Assembly (NCBI GenBank): GCA_017856455.1
Contig: JAFMEZ010000005.1
Span: 1 to 64,000 of the forward strand
Reading direction: 5' to 3'
DNA from: Parafilimonas sp.
Lineage (GTDB): Bacteria; Bacteroidota; Bacteroidia; Chitinophagales; Chitinophagaceae
Length of the DNA: 64,000 bases
The notes beneath the pieces are model-generated. The model saw only the letters and a program-made list of their open reading frames with translations. It searched no databases and was not told the origin of the DNA. Both the position numbers and the translations under genes were made by a program. Numbering within the stretch: the first letter of the stretch is position 1; every line of letters begins with the position of its first letter. Below are positions 28,074 to 36,342 of the stretch, one piece after another.

Positions 28074-28586
28074 ATGAAAAAAATTACTTCACTTTTTACT
28101 TTGATGTTGATGTGTGCATTGTTTGCAACCGCACAACGATATGCAATCATTGACACAAGATATATTTTGAGCAAACTTCCTGATTATAGCGATGCTCAGA
28201 AAAAATTAGATGCATTCAGTATTCAGTGGCAAAAAGAAATTGACGATAAACAGGCAGTATTAGATCAGCTGTATAGAAACTATGAGGCTGAAAAAGTAAT
28301 GTTGAGTGAGGAACTATTGAAAAAAAGAGAAGACGATTTGTTCAATAAGGAAAAGGAAGTGCGCGATCTTCAAAAGAAAAGATTTGGTTTTGAAGGCGAT
28401 TTGTTCAAGAAAAGACAGGAGCTGGTAAAGCCAATACAGGACAAGGTTTACAATGCAGTTCAAAAATTAGCAGTAGCTAGACAATACGATTTGATACTCG
28501 ATAAAAGTGAAGGAATCACCGTGATTTTTGCGGATCCTAAACTCGATCGCAGTGATGATGTGTTAAAAGAGTTAAACAGCAAATAA
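28074..28586 (+). CDS. OmpH/Skp family periplasmic chaperone (first copy)
   Basis: A 170-residue exported protein with a signal peptide (about 1-20, ATAQ-R), the opening YAIIDTRYILSKLPDY typical of Skp/OmpH, a long charged coiled-coil middle (about 40-130), and a closing KSEGITVIFADPKLDRSDDVLKEL segment. It holds unfolded outer-membrane proteins on their way to BamA. It lies 17 bases after bamA, and a second paralogue follows. Confidence 0.88.
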   Translation: MKKITSLFTLMLMCALFATAQRYAIIDTRYILSKLPDYSDAQKKLDAFSIQWQKEIDDKQAVLDQLYRNYEAEKVMLSEELLKKREDDLFNKEKEVRDLQKKRFGFEGDLFKKRQELVKPIQDKVYNAVQKLAVARQYDLILDKSEGITVIFADPKLDRSDDVLKELNSK

Positions 28587-28626
28587 AAAAACCCTATTTT
28601 CGCAACACTTAAACAAATAAGCAATA

Positions 28627-29154
28627 ATGAAAAAGTTTTTATTCCTGGGTATGGTGATGATTGCAATCATGTCTTTCAATCCAATGCTCAATGCGCAAAA
28701 CAAACATGGATACATCAGTATAGATGAAGTTGTACAATTGATGCCAGAGTACAAAAAGGCAATGGCTGAAATGTCTGGATTTGACAGTGCACTTCAAATC
28801 AATTATGCTGAAACCTTGAAAGAATTGAATCGTCAGGACAGCATTTTCAAGGCTGACTCAACAAAATGGTCTAACGCCATCAGAACTGCTAACAGAGAGA
28901 AAATGAAAAAATTGTTGGTTGAGTTGCAAGGTTACGAGCAAAGCTATCAGCAGCAAATGCAACAAAAGCAAGAAGAGCTTATGACTCCAGTTGCTCAAAA
29001 AGCAAATCAGTTGATCAATGATGTGGCAAAAGCCAATGGATACAATTATGTTTTCAGAAAAGAAGCATTGGTTGTTTCTCCAGATGCAGATGATCTGCTG
29101 CCACTGGTCAAGAAAAAAATAGAGGCAGGCTCACCGAAGCCCCCCGCTAAATAA
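28627..29154 (+). CDS. OmpH/Skp family periplasmic chaperone (second copy)
   Basis: A 175-residue paralogue of the preceding gene: signal peptide (about 1-23, LNAQ-N), HGYISIDEVVQLMPEYKKA start, a Gln-rich coiled coil (about 55-130) and a short Pro/Lys tail. The pair presumably arose by duplication and diverged. It is followed within ten bases by a strong terminator. Confidence 0.88.
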   Translation: MKKFLFLGMVMIAIMSFNPMLNAQNKHGYISIDEVVQLMPEYKKAMAEMSGFDSALQINYAETLKELNRQDSIFKADSTKWSNAIRTANREKMKKLLVELQGYEQSYQQQMQQKQEELMTPVAQKANQLINDVAKANGYNYVFRKEALVVSPDADDLLPLVKKKIEAGSPKPPAK

Positions 29155-29162
29155 ATAACTTC

Positions 29163-29191
29163 GACCGAAACAATTGTTTCGGTCTTTTTTT
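29163..29191 (+). terminator. Rho-independent terminator after the bamA-ompH run
   Basis: Bases 29163-29184 are a perfect 22-base palindrome (arm GACCGAAACAA), followed by seven T. It lies between the second ompH gene and murI and explains why the murI start must be the ATG at 29195: the upstream in-frame TTG at 29174 is inside the hairpin. Confidence 0.88.
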
Positions 29192-29194
29192 ATC

Positions 29195-30019
29195 ATGTCA
29201 TCACGTTCTCCAATAGGTGTATTTGATTCTGGGTTAGGTGGACTAACCGTCATGAAAGAAATTGTAAAGCATTTACCTGAATATGACTATTTGTATTTGG
29301 GTGACAATGCCAGAGCTCCGTATGGTCCACGTGATTTTGAAACCGTTTATCAGTTTACTCTTCAATCTGTTAAATGGTTATTTGAAAAGGGTTGCCCACT
29401 TGTAATCTTAGCCTGCAATACAGCATCGGCCAAAGCCCTTCGAACCATTCAGCAAAAAGATCTTCCATTGCTAGATCCAACAAAAAGAGTTTTGGGGGTA
29501 ATTAGACCGACCACCGAAGTGATTGGTGATTATACCGAGACCAATCACATTGGCATTTTGGGCACCAAGGGTACAGTTGATTCCGGATCTTATATCATAG
29601 AAATTCAAAAAGCCTTTCCGGATGTTACTGTATACCAACAGGCATGCAGCACATGGGTGGATCTTGTTGAATCGGGAGATTATCAAACACCAAAGGCCAT
29701 TGAACCAGTAAATGAATGTTTGGATGCGCTGTTAGTCCAATGTGAAGGGATCGACACCATACTCCTGGGCTGCACCCATTATCCCTTGCTTTTGCCCCTG
29801 ATTAAGGCACATGTACATCCAGCCATTCAAATCATTTCTCAGGGGGAAATCGTCGCAGATAGCCTTGTTTCCTACCTTAAAAGGCATCAGGATATGTCCC
29901 AACGACTCTCTAAAAACAGGCAAATCCAGTTTTTTACTACTGGGGACACCAAAAAATTTGGACAAGCTGCAGGAATTTTTTGGGGGGAGGAAGTCGTTGC
30001 AGAACAGGCAATCTTCTAA
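29195..30019 (+). CDS. murI: Glutamate racemase
   Basis: Supplies D-glutamate for peptidoglycan. From ATG 29195 it has 274 residues with the IGVFDSGLGGLTV opening (catalytic-base Asp region), the first catalytic Cys in ILACNTASA (about residue 74) and the second in ILLGCTHYPLL (about 189). Length is normal. It begins just four bases after the T run of the terminator at 29163-29191, so it needs its own promoter or read-through. Confidence 0.95.
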   Translation: MSSRSPIGVFDSGLGGLTVMKEIVKHLPEYDYLYLGDNARAPYGPRDFETVYQFTLQSVKWLFEKGCPLVILACNTASAKALRTIQQKDLPLLDPTKRVLGVIRPTTEVIGDYTETNHIGILGTKGTVDSGSYIIEIQKAFPDVTVYQQACSTWVDLVESGDYQTPKAIEPVNECLDALLVQCEGIDTILLGCTHYPLLLPLIKAHVHPAIQIISQGEIVADSLVSYLKRHQDMSQRLSKNRQIQFFTTGDTKKFGQAAGIFWGEEVVAEQAIF

Positions 30020-30033
30020 ATTCTCATTTCTGC

Positions 30034-30064
30034 TTGCCTTTTTACCTCAAAACTGCTACCTTTG
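30034..30064 (+). promoter_or_regulatory. Promoter of the rpmH-rnpA operon
   Basis: TTG (30034-30036), a 20-base spacer and TACCTTTG (30057-30064) fit the Bacteroidota -33/-7 promoter well. Transcription would start near 30070, about 100 bases before the rpmH ATG. Confidence 0.6.
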
Positions 30065-30080
30065 CCGTCCTTTCACAAAT

Positions 30081-30136
30081 CCACAGGTGTGGTGACCCGT
30101 GGACCCATTGAACAGCATTGATCGCTTCTCCCGATC
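30081..30136 (+). promoter_or_regulatory. Structured 5' leader of rpmH
   Basis: The roughly 100-base leader can form two hairpins: CCACAGG pairing with CCCGTGG (30081-30087 with 30096-30102, one A.C mismatch) and GATCG/CGATC with a seven-base loop (30120-30136). It could serve feedback control by a ribosomal protein, but that is speculative. Confidence 0.3.
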
Positions 30137-30169
30137 CATTGTTTCAACAAAAAGGAAAAAGAAAACATT

Positions 30170-30325
30170 ATGAAACGTACATTCCAACCGCATCGCAGAC
30201 GCAGAAAATCAGTTCATGGATTTCGTAAGCGTATGCAATCTGCCAACGGCCGAGCTGTATTGGCAAGCAGAAGAAAAAAGGGTCGCAAGAAGCTCAGTGT
30301 ATCTAACGAAAGCAGACTGAAGTAA
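30170..30325 (+). CDS. rpmH: Ribosomal protein L34
   Basis: A 51-residue, very basic protein starting [19 protein letters not shown] and continuing with the [19 protein letters not shown] segment, diagnostic of L34, a component of the 50S subunit. An A-rich, purine-rich stretch (AAAGGAAAAAGAAAA) precedes the ATG. A hairpin terminator separates it from rnpA, 68 bases downstream. Confidence 0.96.
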   Translation: MKRTFQPHRRRRKSVHGFRKRMQSANGRAVLASRRKKGRKKLSVSNESRLK

Positions 30326-30352
30326 TACGACTAAGTATATTATTTTATTCAT

Positions 30353-30384
30353 AATAGCTCCAGATCCTTTCTGGAGCTATTTTT
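30353..30384 (+). terminator. Terminator/attenuator between rpmH and rnpA
   Basis: A perfect 12-bp stem (arms AATAGCTCCAGA and TCTGGAGCTATT) with a five-base loop TCCTT is followed by a T run. It may terminate most rpmH transcripts and let only some read into rnpA, lowering its expression. Confidence 0.8.
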
Positions 30385-30393
30385 GTTAAACAG

Positions 30394-30810
30394 ATGGGCC
30401 ATCAGTATACATTATCAAAAAACGAGCGACTAAAAAGCCTGAAGGCAATCAGGAATCTTTTTGAGCAGGGGCAAAAGTTCAAAGTATCACCTATACTCGT
30501 ATACTTTCATGTAGAAAAGAGTAAAGAAATTGATGAAAGCTCTTTCCCAATCAAGATGGGTGTATCTGTAGGTGCTAAACATTTCAAACACGCTGTAGAC
30601 AGAAATCTACTGAAGCGAAGAATGCGTGAGGCATACCGACAACAAAAATTGCCACTCGGTGCCTTTTTAAAAACACATCAATTAAGGATGGATGTATTCT
30701 TTGTCTACTCACATGCAACGCTTTTACCGTACAGTGCGATTTGGCAATCCATGGAGACAGTATTGGAAAAATTATTGACAATACTCGAAAAAAATCTGCA
30801 ACATGACTGA
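30394..30810 (+). CDS. rnpA: Ribonuclease P protein component
   Basis: Protein subunit of RNase P, which matures tRNA 5' ends. The 138-residue basic protein includes the RNR-like signature AVDRNLLKRRMREAYR (about 69-84) and the start YTLSKNERLKSLKAI. It follows rpmH in the common bacterial order, and its 3' end overlaps the next gene, tadA, by eight bases. Confidence 0.94.
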   Translation: MGHQYTLSKNERLKSLKAIRNLFEQGQKFKVSPILVYFHVEKSKEIDESSFPIKMGVSVGAKHFKHAVDRNLLKRRMREAYRQQKLPLGAFLKTHQLRMDVFFVYSHATLLPYSAIWQSMETVLEKLLTILEKNLQHD

Positions 30811-31243
30811 TGAATATTTTATGAAGATGGCACTCAAAGAGGCTGAAAAAGCATTTGATGAAGATGAGGTTCCAGTGGGTGCTGTAGTTGTGCAAAATGG
30901 AAAAATTATTGCGAGGGGATACAATATGGTTGAAAAACTAAATGATCCTACCGCACACGCTGAAATCATCGCACTCACCTCCGCTTTTAATGCAATGGGG
31001 TCAAAATATTTGCCTGATGCCACGCTTTATGTAACAGTTGAACCTTGTTTGATGTGTGCAGGTGCATTGCACTGGAGCAAAGTGGGAAGAATAGTGTGGG
31101 GAGCACCTGATATCAAAAATGGACATCACTGCTATACAGGGGATAAAAATCCGTTTCATGCCAAAACACAAATTTTATTCGGTGTGATGCAAGATGAAGC
31201 TGCAGAATTGATGAAAGCCTTTTTTAGGAAAAAGCGCATCTGA
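30803..31243 (+). CDS. tadA: tRNA-specific adenosine deaminase-like protein (TadA family)
   Basis: A 146-residue zinc-dependent deaminase: zinc and catalytic residues are His52-Ala-Glu54 and Cys82/Cys85 (PCLMC). The PVGAVVV start and the [14 protein letters not shown] stretch fit TadA, which makes inosine at the tRNA-Arg wobble position; other nucleoside deaminases share the motifs, and the substrate is inferred. It overlaps rnpA. Confidence 0.85.
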   Translation: MTDEYFMKMALKEAEKAFDEDEVPVGAVVVQNGKIIARGYNMVEKLNDPTAHAEIIALTSAFNAMGSKYLPDATLYVTVEPCLMCAGALHWSKVGRIVWGAPDIKNGHHCYTGDKNPFHAKTQILFGVMQDEAAELMKAFFRKKRI

Positions 31244-31247
31244 TTTT

Positions 31248-31255
31248 TATCTTTG
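31248..31255 (+). promoter_or_regulatory. -7 element before the superoxide dismutase gene
   Basis: TATCTTTG, full match to TAnnTTTG, 14 bases before the ATG at 31270, suggesting the gene can be transcribed apart from tadA. Confidence 0.45.
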
Positions 31256-31269
31256 TAAAAAAATATACT

Positions 31270-31863
31270 ATGCCGTTTACATTACCTGCTCTACCTTATG
31301 CACATGATGCATTGGAACCACATATCGACACAACCACCATGCAGATTCATCATGGTAAACATCATCAGGCTTATGTCGATAATTTGAATAAAGCCATTGC
31401 AGGCACACCAAACGAAAACAAATCTTTGGAAGAATTGGTTGCCAATGCTGGAAGTATTTCTCCTGCTGTCCGCAACAATGGAGGTGGCCACTGGAACCAT
31501 ACATTTTTTTGGGAATCATTAGCACCTAATGCAGGTGGCAAACCTGATGGTTCGCTGGCTGCTGCGATTGACGAAGCATTTGGATCATTTGATGCATTCA
31601 AGGAAAAATTCAGCAATGCAGGGATGACAAGATTTGGAAGTGGATGGGCTTGGTTGTTGGTGAAAGATGGAAAATTGGAAATTTCTTCTACACCCAACCA
31701 GGATAATCCATTGATGGATGTTGCGGAAGTAAAAGGCAAACCTATCTTGGGTGTTGATGTTTGGGAACATGCTTACTATTTGAAATACCAGAATAGACGT
31801 GCTGATTACCTTAGTGCTTTTTGGTCTGTCGTAAATTGGAAAAAAGTAGCAGAACGTTTCTAA
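31270..31863 (+). CDS. Superoxide dismutase, Fe/Mn type
   Basis: Converts superoxide to oxygen and hydrogen peroxide in the cytoplasm. The 197 residues carry the metal-ligand segments [10 protein letters not shown] (about 27-36), [12 protein letters not shown], and DVWEHAYY near the C-terminus, and no signal peptide. Whether iron or manganese is used cannot be told by eye. It converges with yidD; the stops overlap by four bases. Confidence 0.94.
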   Translation: MPFTLPALPYAHDALEPHIDTTTMQIHHGKHHQAYVDNLNKAIAGTPNENKSLEELVANAGSISPAVRNNGGGHWNHTFFWESLAPNAGGKPDGSLAAAIDEAFGSFDAFKEKFSNAGMTRFGSGWAWLLVKDGKLEISSTPNQDNPLMDVAEVKGKPILGVDVWEHAYYLKYQNRRADYLSAFWSVVNWKKVAERF

Positions 31864-32102
31864 GCCGGATCATAACCACTGCCACCCCAAGGGTGACAGC
31901 TTGAAATTCTTTTAAGGGCCTTCCAAAGGCCCTTAATCATTCCATATTTTTGAAGTGCATCAATTGCATACTGCGAACAAGTGGGCGTATACCTGCATTT
32001 TGGTCCCATCCATGGTGATAATACCAGCCTATAGAACTTAATCAGCAAAATAAACGGAGCAATCAATAAGCTCCTCAATGATGTTTTCAACTTATTCACC
32101 AA
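31860..32102 (-). CDS. yidD: Membrane protein insertion efficiency factor YidD
   Basis: An 80-residue small protein with a hydrophobic/amphipathic N-terminus and the conserved Cys-containing core [18 protein letters not shown], then [12 protein letters not shown]. It helps YidC insert membrane proteins. In many bacteria yidD directly follows rnpA; here it has been displaced beyond tadA and sod and lies on the opposite strand. Confidence 0.93.
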   Translation of the reverse strand: MVNKLKTSLRSLLIAPFILLIKFYRLVLSPWMGPKCRYTPTCSQYAIDALQKYGMIKGLWKALKRISSCHPWGGSGYDPA

Positions 32103-32172
32103 GTGTAAAGCTATCTTTTAAATGTCAAATTACACATGGTATCGGAGAAATCTACATGCAATTCAGGTGAAG

Positions 32173-32205
32173 ATTGACTTTTTATTGAACATGGTGAAAG
32201 TCAAT
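32173..32205. promoter_or_regulatory. Inverted repeat upstream of the 32226 gene
   Basis: A perfect 9-bp inverted repeat (ATTGACTTT and AAAGTCAAT) with a 15-base spacer lies 20 bases before the ATG at 32226. It could be an operator or a leader hairpin; no regulator is identified. Confidence 0.3.
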
Positions 32206-32225
32206 TTTAATGAAAACAAATTACC

Positions 32226-32861
32226 ATGTCGAAATCAATTACCGTGAGAGAAAAAATCAATCTCAGTGAACCCATTGTGGAATCCTTCTTGTTGACGGAT
32301 GATGAGATTGAGTTGATACTGAATAAATGGATGAATCTGTTGCATGAGCATCATATTCATGTTGTCTTTAATCAATCACCGATTAATATTAGGGATCAAT
32401 ATGCATTCATGTCAACTGCATTCATGAATCTGGCACTACCTCCTCATCCTAATGGATTGAACTTTTGCTTTATGTACGATCATGTTGAAACAACTTCAAC
32501 TAAAGATGATGTTCATGATATGGTACATCAGTTATTAGAGGATGTTTTTAAACACCAAGAACCTAGAAGTTTAACCAGCTTAAATCGCAGACTTCATTTT
32601 AATGAATATGAAAATCTTTCTGAACCAGAATTTAATTATTTAGTCAAATCCTACACAGAAAATAAGCCAGCAATCAGCCAGTGTAAAATTTCAGTTTTAG
32701 AGAGAAAAAACGGTCTCAATTTTTTGTCCATGCATGGAAAATATCAATTGGGTTATGCTCATGACAACCATTGTGATGTCCGCCATGGCAGTTGGACGGT
32801 AAGCCTGTCCAATAGTCAGGGAAATTGGTCGGTAGAGGGACTCTATATCGATGGATTTTAA
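32226..32861 (+). CDS. Conserved-looking hypothetical protein, unrecognised family
   Basis: A 211-residue soluble protein with no signal peptide or membrane helix. It is fairly rich in His, Asn and acidic residues and has no motif I recognise. It seems genuine: codon use is like its neighbours, it fills the space between yidD and tatC, and no other long frame competes. A short inverted repeat precedes it. Function unknown. Confidence 0.6.
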   Translation: MSKSITVREKINLSEPIVESFLLTDDEIELILNKWMNLLHEHHIHVVFNQSPINIRDQYAFMSTAFMNLALPPHPNGLNFCFMYDHVETTSTKDDVHDMVHQLLEDVFKHQEPRSLTSLNRRLHFNEYENLSEPEFNYLVKSYTENKPAISQCKISVLERKNGLNFLSMHGKYQLGYAHDNHCDVRHGSWTVSLSNSQGNWSVEGLYIDGF

Positions 32862-32946
32862 GTGGTCTGAATGACTCCAAATTTGCAAATCGCTTGCATT
32901 TCCCTGTGGTCAATTCCTTAACTTAGCGTTTCCAAAAAATTGGTGC

Positions 32947-33807
32947 GTGGAGGAGAACAAGACTTTCTTAAGGCGACTAAGATCAGGTGACGGGGAACAA
33001 TCAGAGATGAGCTTTATTGATCATCTGGAAGTGCTTCGCTGGCATATTGTAAGATCTGTTTTAGCAATATTGATCTCAGCAATATTGTTTTTCATTTATA
33101 TCGACGAGATATTTGACATTGTCATCATGGGACCAACAAGAAATGACTTCATTTCTTATAGGGTGCTATGCAATACAAGTCATTTTTTAGGAATGGGCGA
33201 TTCACTCTGTATGCCTCCAATGAAGCTGAATCTTCAGGTGACTTCTATCAGTGGTACTTTCATGTCTAGTATCACCATAGCGGTAGTTGGAGGATTGTTA
33301 TTTGCAATACCATTTGTTTTTTATGAAGTTTGGAAGTTTGTTCGTCCGGCGCTTAAACCAACTGAACTCAAGCATACGAGAGGTATCATTTTTTGGGTAA
33401 GTTTCTTTTTCTTTTTAGGTGCAGCGTTCGGTTATTTTATGCTCGCTCCTTTTACTTTTAATTTTCTTTCCAACTACACCATAGGTGCAATGGGTGTGAT
33501 AGATTATCGTCCAACGCTGGCTGATTATCTCGACACATTGATTGATATTACACTTGGAGCAGGAATAGCTTTCGAATTACCAATGGCTACTTGGTTGTTA
33601 TCTAAACTAGGGATTATCACACCTAATTTTCTGAGAAATTATCGTAAGTATGCATATGTAGTTTTATTGGTTCTTGCAGCTATCATCACGCCTTCACCAG
33701 ATTGGGGTTCTCAATTGATTGTAGTAATTCCATTGGTGCTTTTATATGAAATCAGTATTCTCATTGCATCAAGAGTAAAAAAGAAACAAGACGAAACTTG
33801 GGAATAA
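32947..33807 (+). CDS. tatC: Sec-independent protein translocase TatC
   Basis: Core receptor of the twin-arginine export system. The 286 residues start with MSFIDHLEVLRWHIVRS (at residue 21), followed by six membrane helices in the usual TatC arrangement, with an unusually long first periplasmic loop (about 60-100) that includes Cys residues. The start is GTG at 32947; ATG 33007 (MSFIDH) is the alternative and would also give a complete TatC. No tatA/tatB is in the window. Confidence 0.92.
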   Translation: MEENKTFLRRLRSGDGEQSEMSFIDHLEVLRWHIVRSVLAILISAILFFIYIDEIFDIVIMGPTRNDFISYRVLCNTSHFLGMGDSLCMPPMKLNLQVTSISGTFMSSITIAVVGGLLFAIPFVFYEVWKFVRPALKPTELKHTRGIIFWVSFFFFLGAAFGYFMLAPFTFNFLSNYTIGAMGVIDYRPTLADYLDTLIDITLGAGIAFELPMATWLLSKLGIITPNFLRNYRKYAYVVLLVLAAIITPSPDWGSQLIVVIPLVLLYEISILIASRVKKKQDETWE

Positions 33808-33822
33808 TCAAGCGTTGACGTT

Positions 33823-34257
33823 ATGAAAAAAATAATTTCTATTGGATCGGATCACGCAGGATTTAACTATAAATCTGCAGTGATTGATCACTTGCAAAAA
33901 AAAGGGTATGAGGTAAAGGATCATGGAACTTTTACCGAAACATCTTGTGATTATCCTGATTATGCACATGCTGTTGCAACAGCTGTTGAAACTGAAGCAT
34001 CATCGCTTGGTGTCTTAATCTGCGGTTCAGCAAACGGTGTTGCCATTACTGCAAATAAACATCAGGGAATCCGCGCAGCGATTTGCTGGGAAAATGAAAT
34101 AGCCTCACTTGCTCGTCAACATAATGATGCAAACATTATTTGCATTCCTGCACGATTCGTTAGTATTGACCTTGCTTTGGAAATGGTCGATATATTTTTG
34201 TCGACTGAATTTGAAGGTGGCAGACATTTAAATAGGGTTCAAAAAATTAAAATATAA
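33823..34257 (+). CDS. rpiB: Ribose-5-phosphate isomerase B
   Basis: Interconverts ribose 5-phosphate and ribulose 5-phosphate. The 144 residues include IGSDHAGFNYK (about 6-16), the CGSANGVAITANK active-site loop in which the usual catalytic Cys is present, and the NIICIPARFVS segment. Length fits the RpiB/LacAB family. It lies 15 bases after tatC and three before the peptidase gene. Confidence 0.92.
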   Translation: MKKIISIGSDHAGFNYKSAVIDHLQKKGYEVKDHGTFTETSCDYPDYAHAVATAVETEASSLGVLICGSANGVAITANKHQGIRAAICWENEIASLARQHNDANIICIPARFVSIDLALEMVDIFLSTEFEGGRHLNRVQKIKI

Positions 34258-34260
34258 CAC

Positions 34261-35799
34261 ATGTTAAGACTCTTATCATTGCTTTTGGTATTGACTATTT
34301 CAACTCAAGCCTTGGCACAAAAAAAGAAAGCTACAGTTGCAGATCCAAAAAAGTATGCAGCATCGATCACACAAGAAGATCTCAGCAAACATCTCTATAT
34401 AGTTGCAGGCGCTGAAATGGAGGGCAGAGAAACCGCAACAGAAGGGCAAAGGAAGGCTGCAGCATACATAGAAAATCATTTTAAATCATTAGGACTCAAA
34501 CCAGGAAACAATGGAAGTTATCAGCAATACTATCCAGTGTACAAAGATGAAATAGCTGGTTCTTCAATCACTGTCAACGGCAAGTCATTTGACATGAATA
34601 CCGATTTTAGTCCACTCGCCAATTGGAATAATACTGCATCACAATATTTTTCTGAGGCTGTGTTTGTTGGACACGGAATAGTAGATAAAGAAATTAATGA
34701 TTACGCTGGACAAAATGTTACAGGAAAGTTGGTATTCATCTTGGATGGATCACCATCTGGCTACAAGCCTTCTGCACAAGGTTTCAGATCACCTGCAAGT
34801 TGGTATGGTAAATTACAGACAGCAAGAAATAAAGGTGCTGCGGCAGTAGTTATGGTAGCCAATGGGTTTCCTAGAAAAGCGCCATCCGAGCCAACTATGC
34901 ATGTAGAATTGTATAAAAGCGAACTTTATCCCAATTCATATTTCATTTCTGAACAAGTTGCCAAATCAATTTTAGGAGATGCATTTGCTCAATTGAAAGA
35001 GGCTGGAAAATCAAAATCATTGCCTGCGCAAATATTTAGATCAAATGTGAAACTTGTGTTTGAAAAGAAAACAACTGAGGTTTCCAGCTCAAATGTGCTT
35101 GGATATGTGGAAGGGTCTGATAAATCTGATGAGTGGTTGATCATCACAGCACATTACGACCATTTAGGTAAACGTGGTGATGTAATTTATTATGGCGCTG
35201 ATGATGATGGATCTGGAACTGTAGGAGTTTTAGAAATTGCAGAAGCATTCGCAAAAGCCAAAGCCGATGGTAAAGGTCCACGTAGAAATATTCTTTTCAT
35301 GACTGTAAGTGGAGAAGAAAAAGGGCTATGGGGGTCTGAATATTATGGAGATCATCCAACTGTTCCTCTTGATAAAACAACCGCAGATTTGAACATCGAC
35401 ATGATTGGTAGGGTTGATACGGAGAGAAAAACTGGGGATACACTTAACTATGTTTACGTTGTAGGAGATGATAAATTAAGTTCTGATCTTAAACCAATCA
35501 GTGAGGGGGTAAACAAAAAATACATCAACATGACACTTGATTATAAATTCAATGATCCAAAAGATCCCAATAGAATTTATTACAGAAGTGATCACTATAA
35601 TTTTGCCAACAAGGGAGTGCCTATAATTTTCTACTATGATGGAATGTTGTTGTCTGATTATCACAAACCAACCGATACGCCAGACAAAATTTACTACCCA
35701 TTGCTTACCAAAAGAGCTCAACTGGTATTCTATACCGCTTGGGAGATGGCCAATCGTGATGAAAAATTAAAGAGAGATATTCCCCTGAATCAGGAATAA
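34261..35799 (+). CDS. M28-family metallopeptidase with a PA-like insert
   Basis: A 512-residue exported protease (signal peptide about 1-20). The zinc-peptidase ligands are visible: His/Asp in TAHYDHLG and ADDDGSGT, Glu/Glu in SGEEKGLWGSE, Asp in NIDMIGR and His in RSDHYNFA. A protease-associated-type domain lies before the catalytic core (about 120-260). The family includes aminopeptidases and glutaminyl cyclase-like enzymes. It follows rpiB by three bases, and a NusG-like gene starts one base after its stop. Confidence 0.9.
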   Translation: MLRLLSLLLVLTISTQALAQKKKATVADPKKYAASITQEDLSKHLYIVAGAEMEGRETATEGQRKAAAYIENHFKSLGLKPGNNGSYQQYYPVYKDEIAGSSITVNGKSFDMNTDFSPLANWNNTASQYFSEAVFVGHGIVDKEINDYAGQNVTGKLVFILDGSPSGYKPSAQGFRSPASWYGKLQTARNKGAAAVVMVANGFPRKAPSEPTMHVELYKSELYPNSYFISEQVAKSILGDAFAQLKEAGKSKSLPAQIFRSNVKLVFEKKTTEVSSSNVLGYVEGSDKSDEWLIITAHYDHLGKRGDVIYYGADDDGSGTVGVLEIAEAFAKAKADGKGPRRNILFMTVSGEEKGLWGSEYYGDHPTVPLDKTTADLNIDMIGRVDTERKTGDTLNYVYVVGDDKLSSDLKPISEGVNKKYINMTLDYKFNDPKDPNRIYYRSDHYNFANKGVPIIFYYDGMLLSDYHKPTDTPDKIYYPLLTKRAQLVFYTAWEMANRDEKLKRDIPLNQE

Positions 35800-35800
35800 T

Positions 35801-36304
35801 ATGAGTGATAGCAATAAAAAGTGGTACGTTCTTTATACTAAACCCAGATGGGAAAAAAAGGTCGATAAAGCCCTTTTGCAAAAGGGTATAGAATCTTATT
35901 GCCCCCTGAATCGTGTGAAAAGGAAGTGGAGTGATCGGATCAAAACAATTGAAGAGCCACTTTTTAAAAGTTATGTTTTTGTTAGGGTAGAGGAGAAAGA
36001 CAAAACAGAGGTTCGATATGTTGATGGGGTTTTGAACTATGTTTATTGGAATGGGAAGCCTGCCGTAGTAAAAGAGGATGAAATCATCGAAATCAAGAAA
36101 TTCCTCAAAGACTACGAAAATGTCGAGGTCAAAAATCTGGATGTAAAGCCAGCTGATGAGGTGGTGGTTAATGCCGGGGTAATGGTTGGGGCAACCGGAA
36201 GGGTGCTAAGGGTGATGGGAAATAATATGGTTGAAGTCCGCATAGAAAGCCTTGGATTCGTCCTGACCGCCAAATTTGAAAAGAAAAACCTTCTCAAAGC
36301 CTGA
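35801..36304 (+). CDS. UpxY-type NusG paralogue (transcription antiterminator)
   Basis: A 167-residue protein with a NusG N-terminal domain (WYVLYTKPRWEKKVDKALLQKG start, then YVFVRVE) and a C-terminal KOW domain (VNAGVMVGATGRVLRVMGNNMVEVRIE, about 122-152). UpxY proteins act on specific capsular-polysaccharide operons in Bacteroides. Here no polysaccharide genes lie beside it: the neighbours are a peptidase and the CarH-type regulator, so its target is unknown, perhaps elsewhere. Confidence 0.85.
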   Translation: MSDSNKKWYVLYTKPRWEKKVDKALLQKGIESYCPLNRVKRKWSDRIKTIEEPLFKSYVFVRVEEKDKTEVRYVDGVLNYVYWNGKPAVVKEDEIIEIKKFLKDYENVEVKNLDVKPADEVVVNAGVMVGATGRVLRVMGNNMVEVRIESLGFVLTAKFEKKNLLKA

Positions 36305-36342
36305 TTAGAGAACAATTTGCCAGAATCGGTGTTATACCCTAG

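Noticed and set aside
30020-30169. Origin of replication near rpmH
   Set aside because: No dnaA, dnaN or gyrB gene lies nearby, and I saw no cluster of DnaA-type boxes; rpmH alone is not evidence of oriC.
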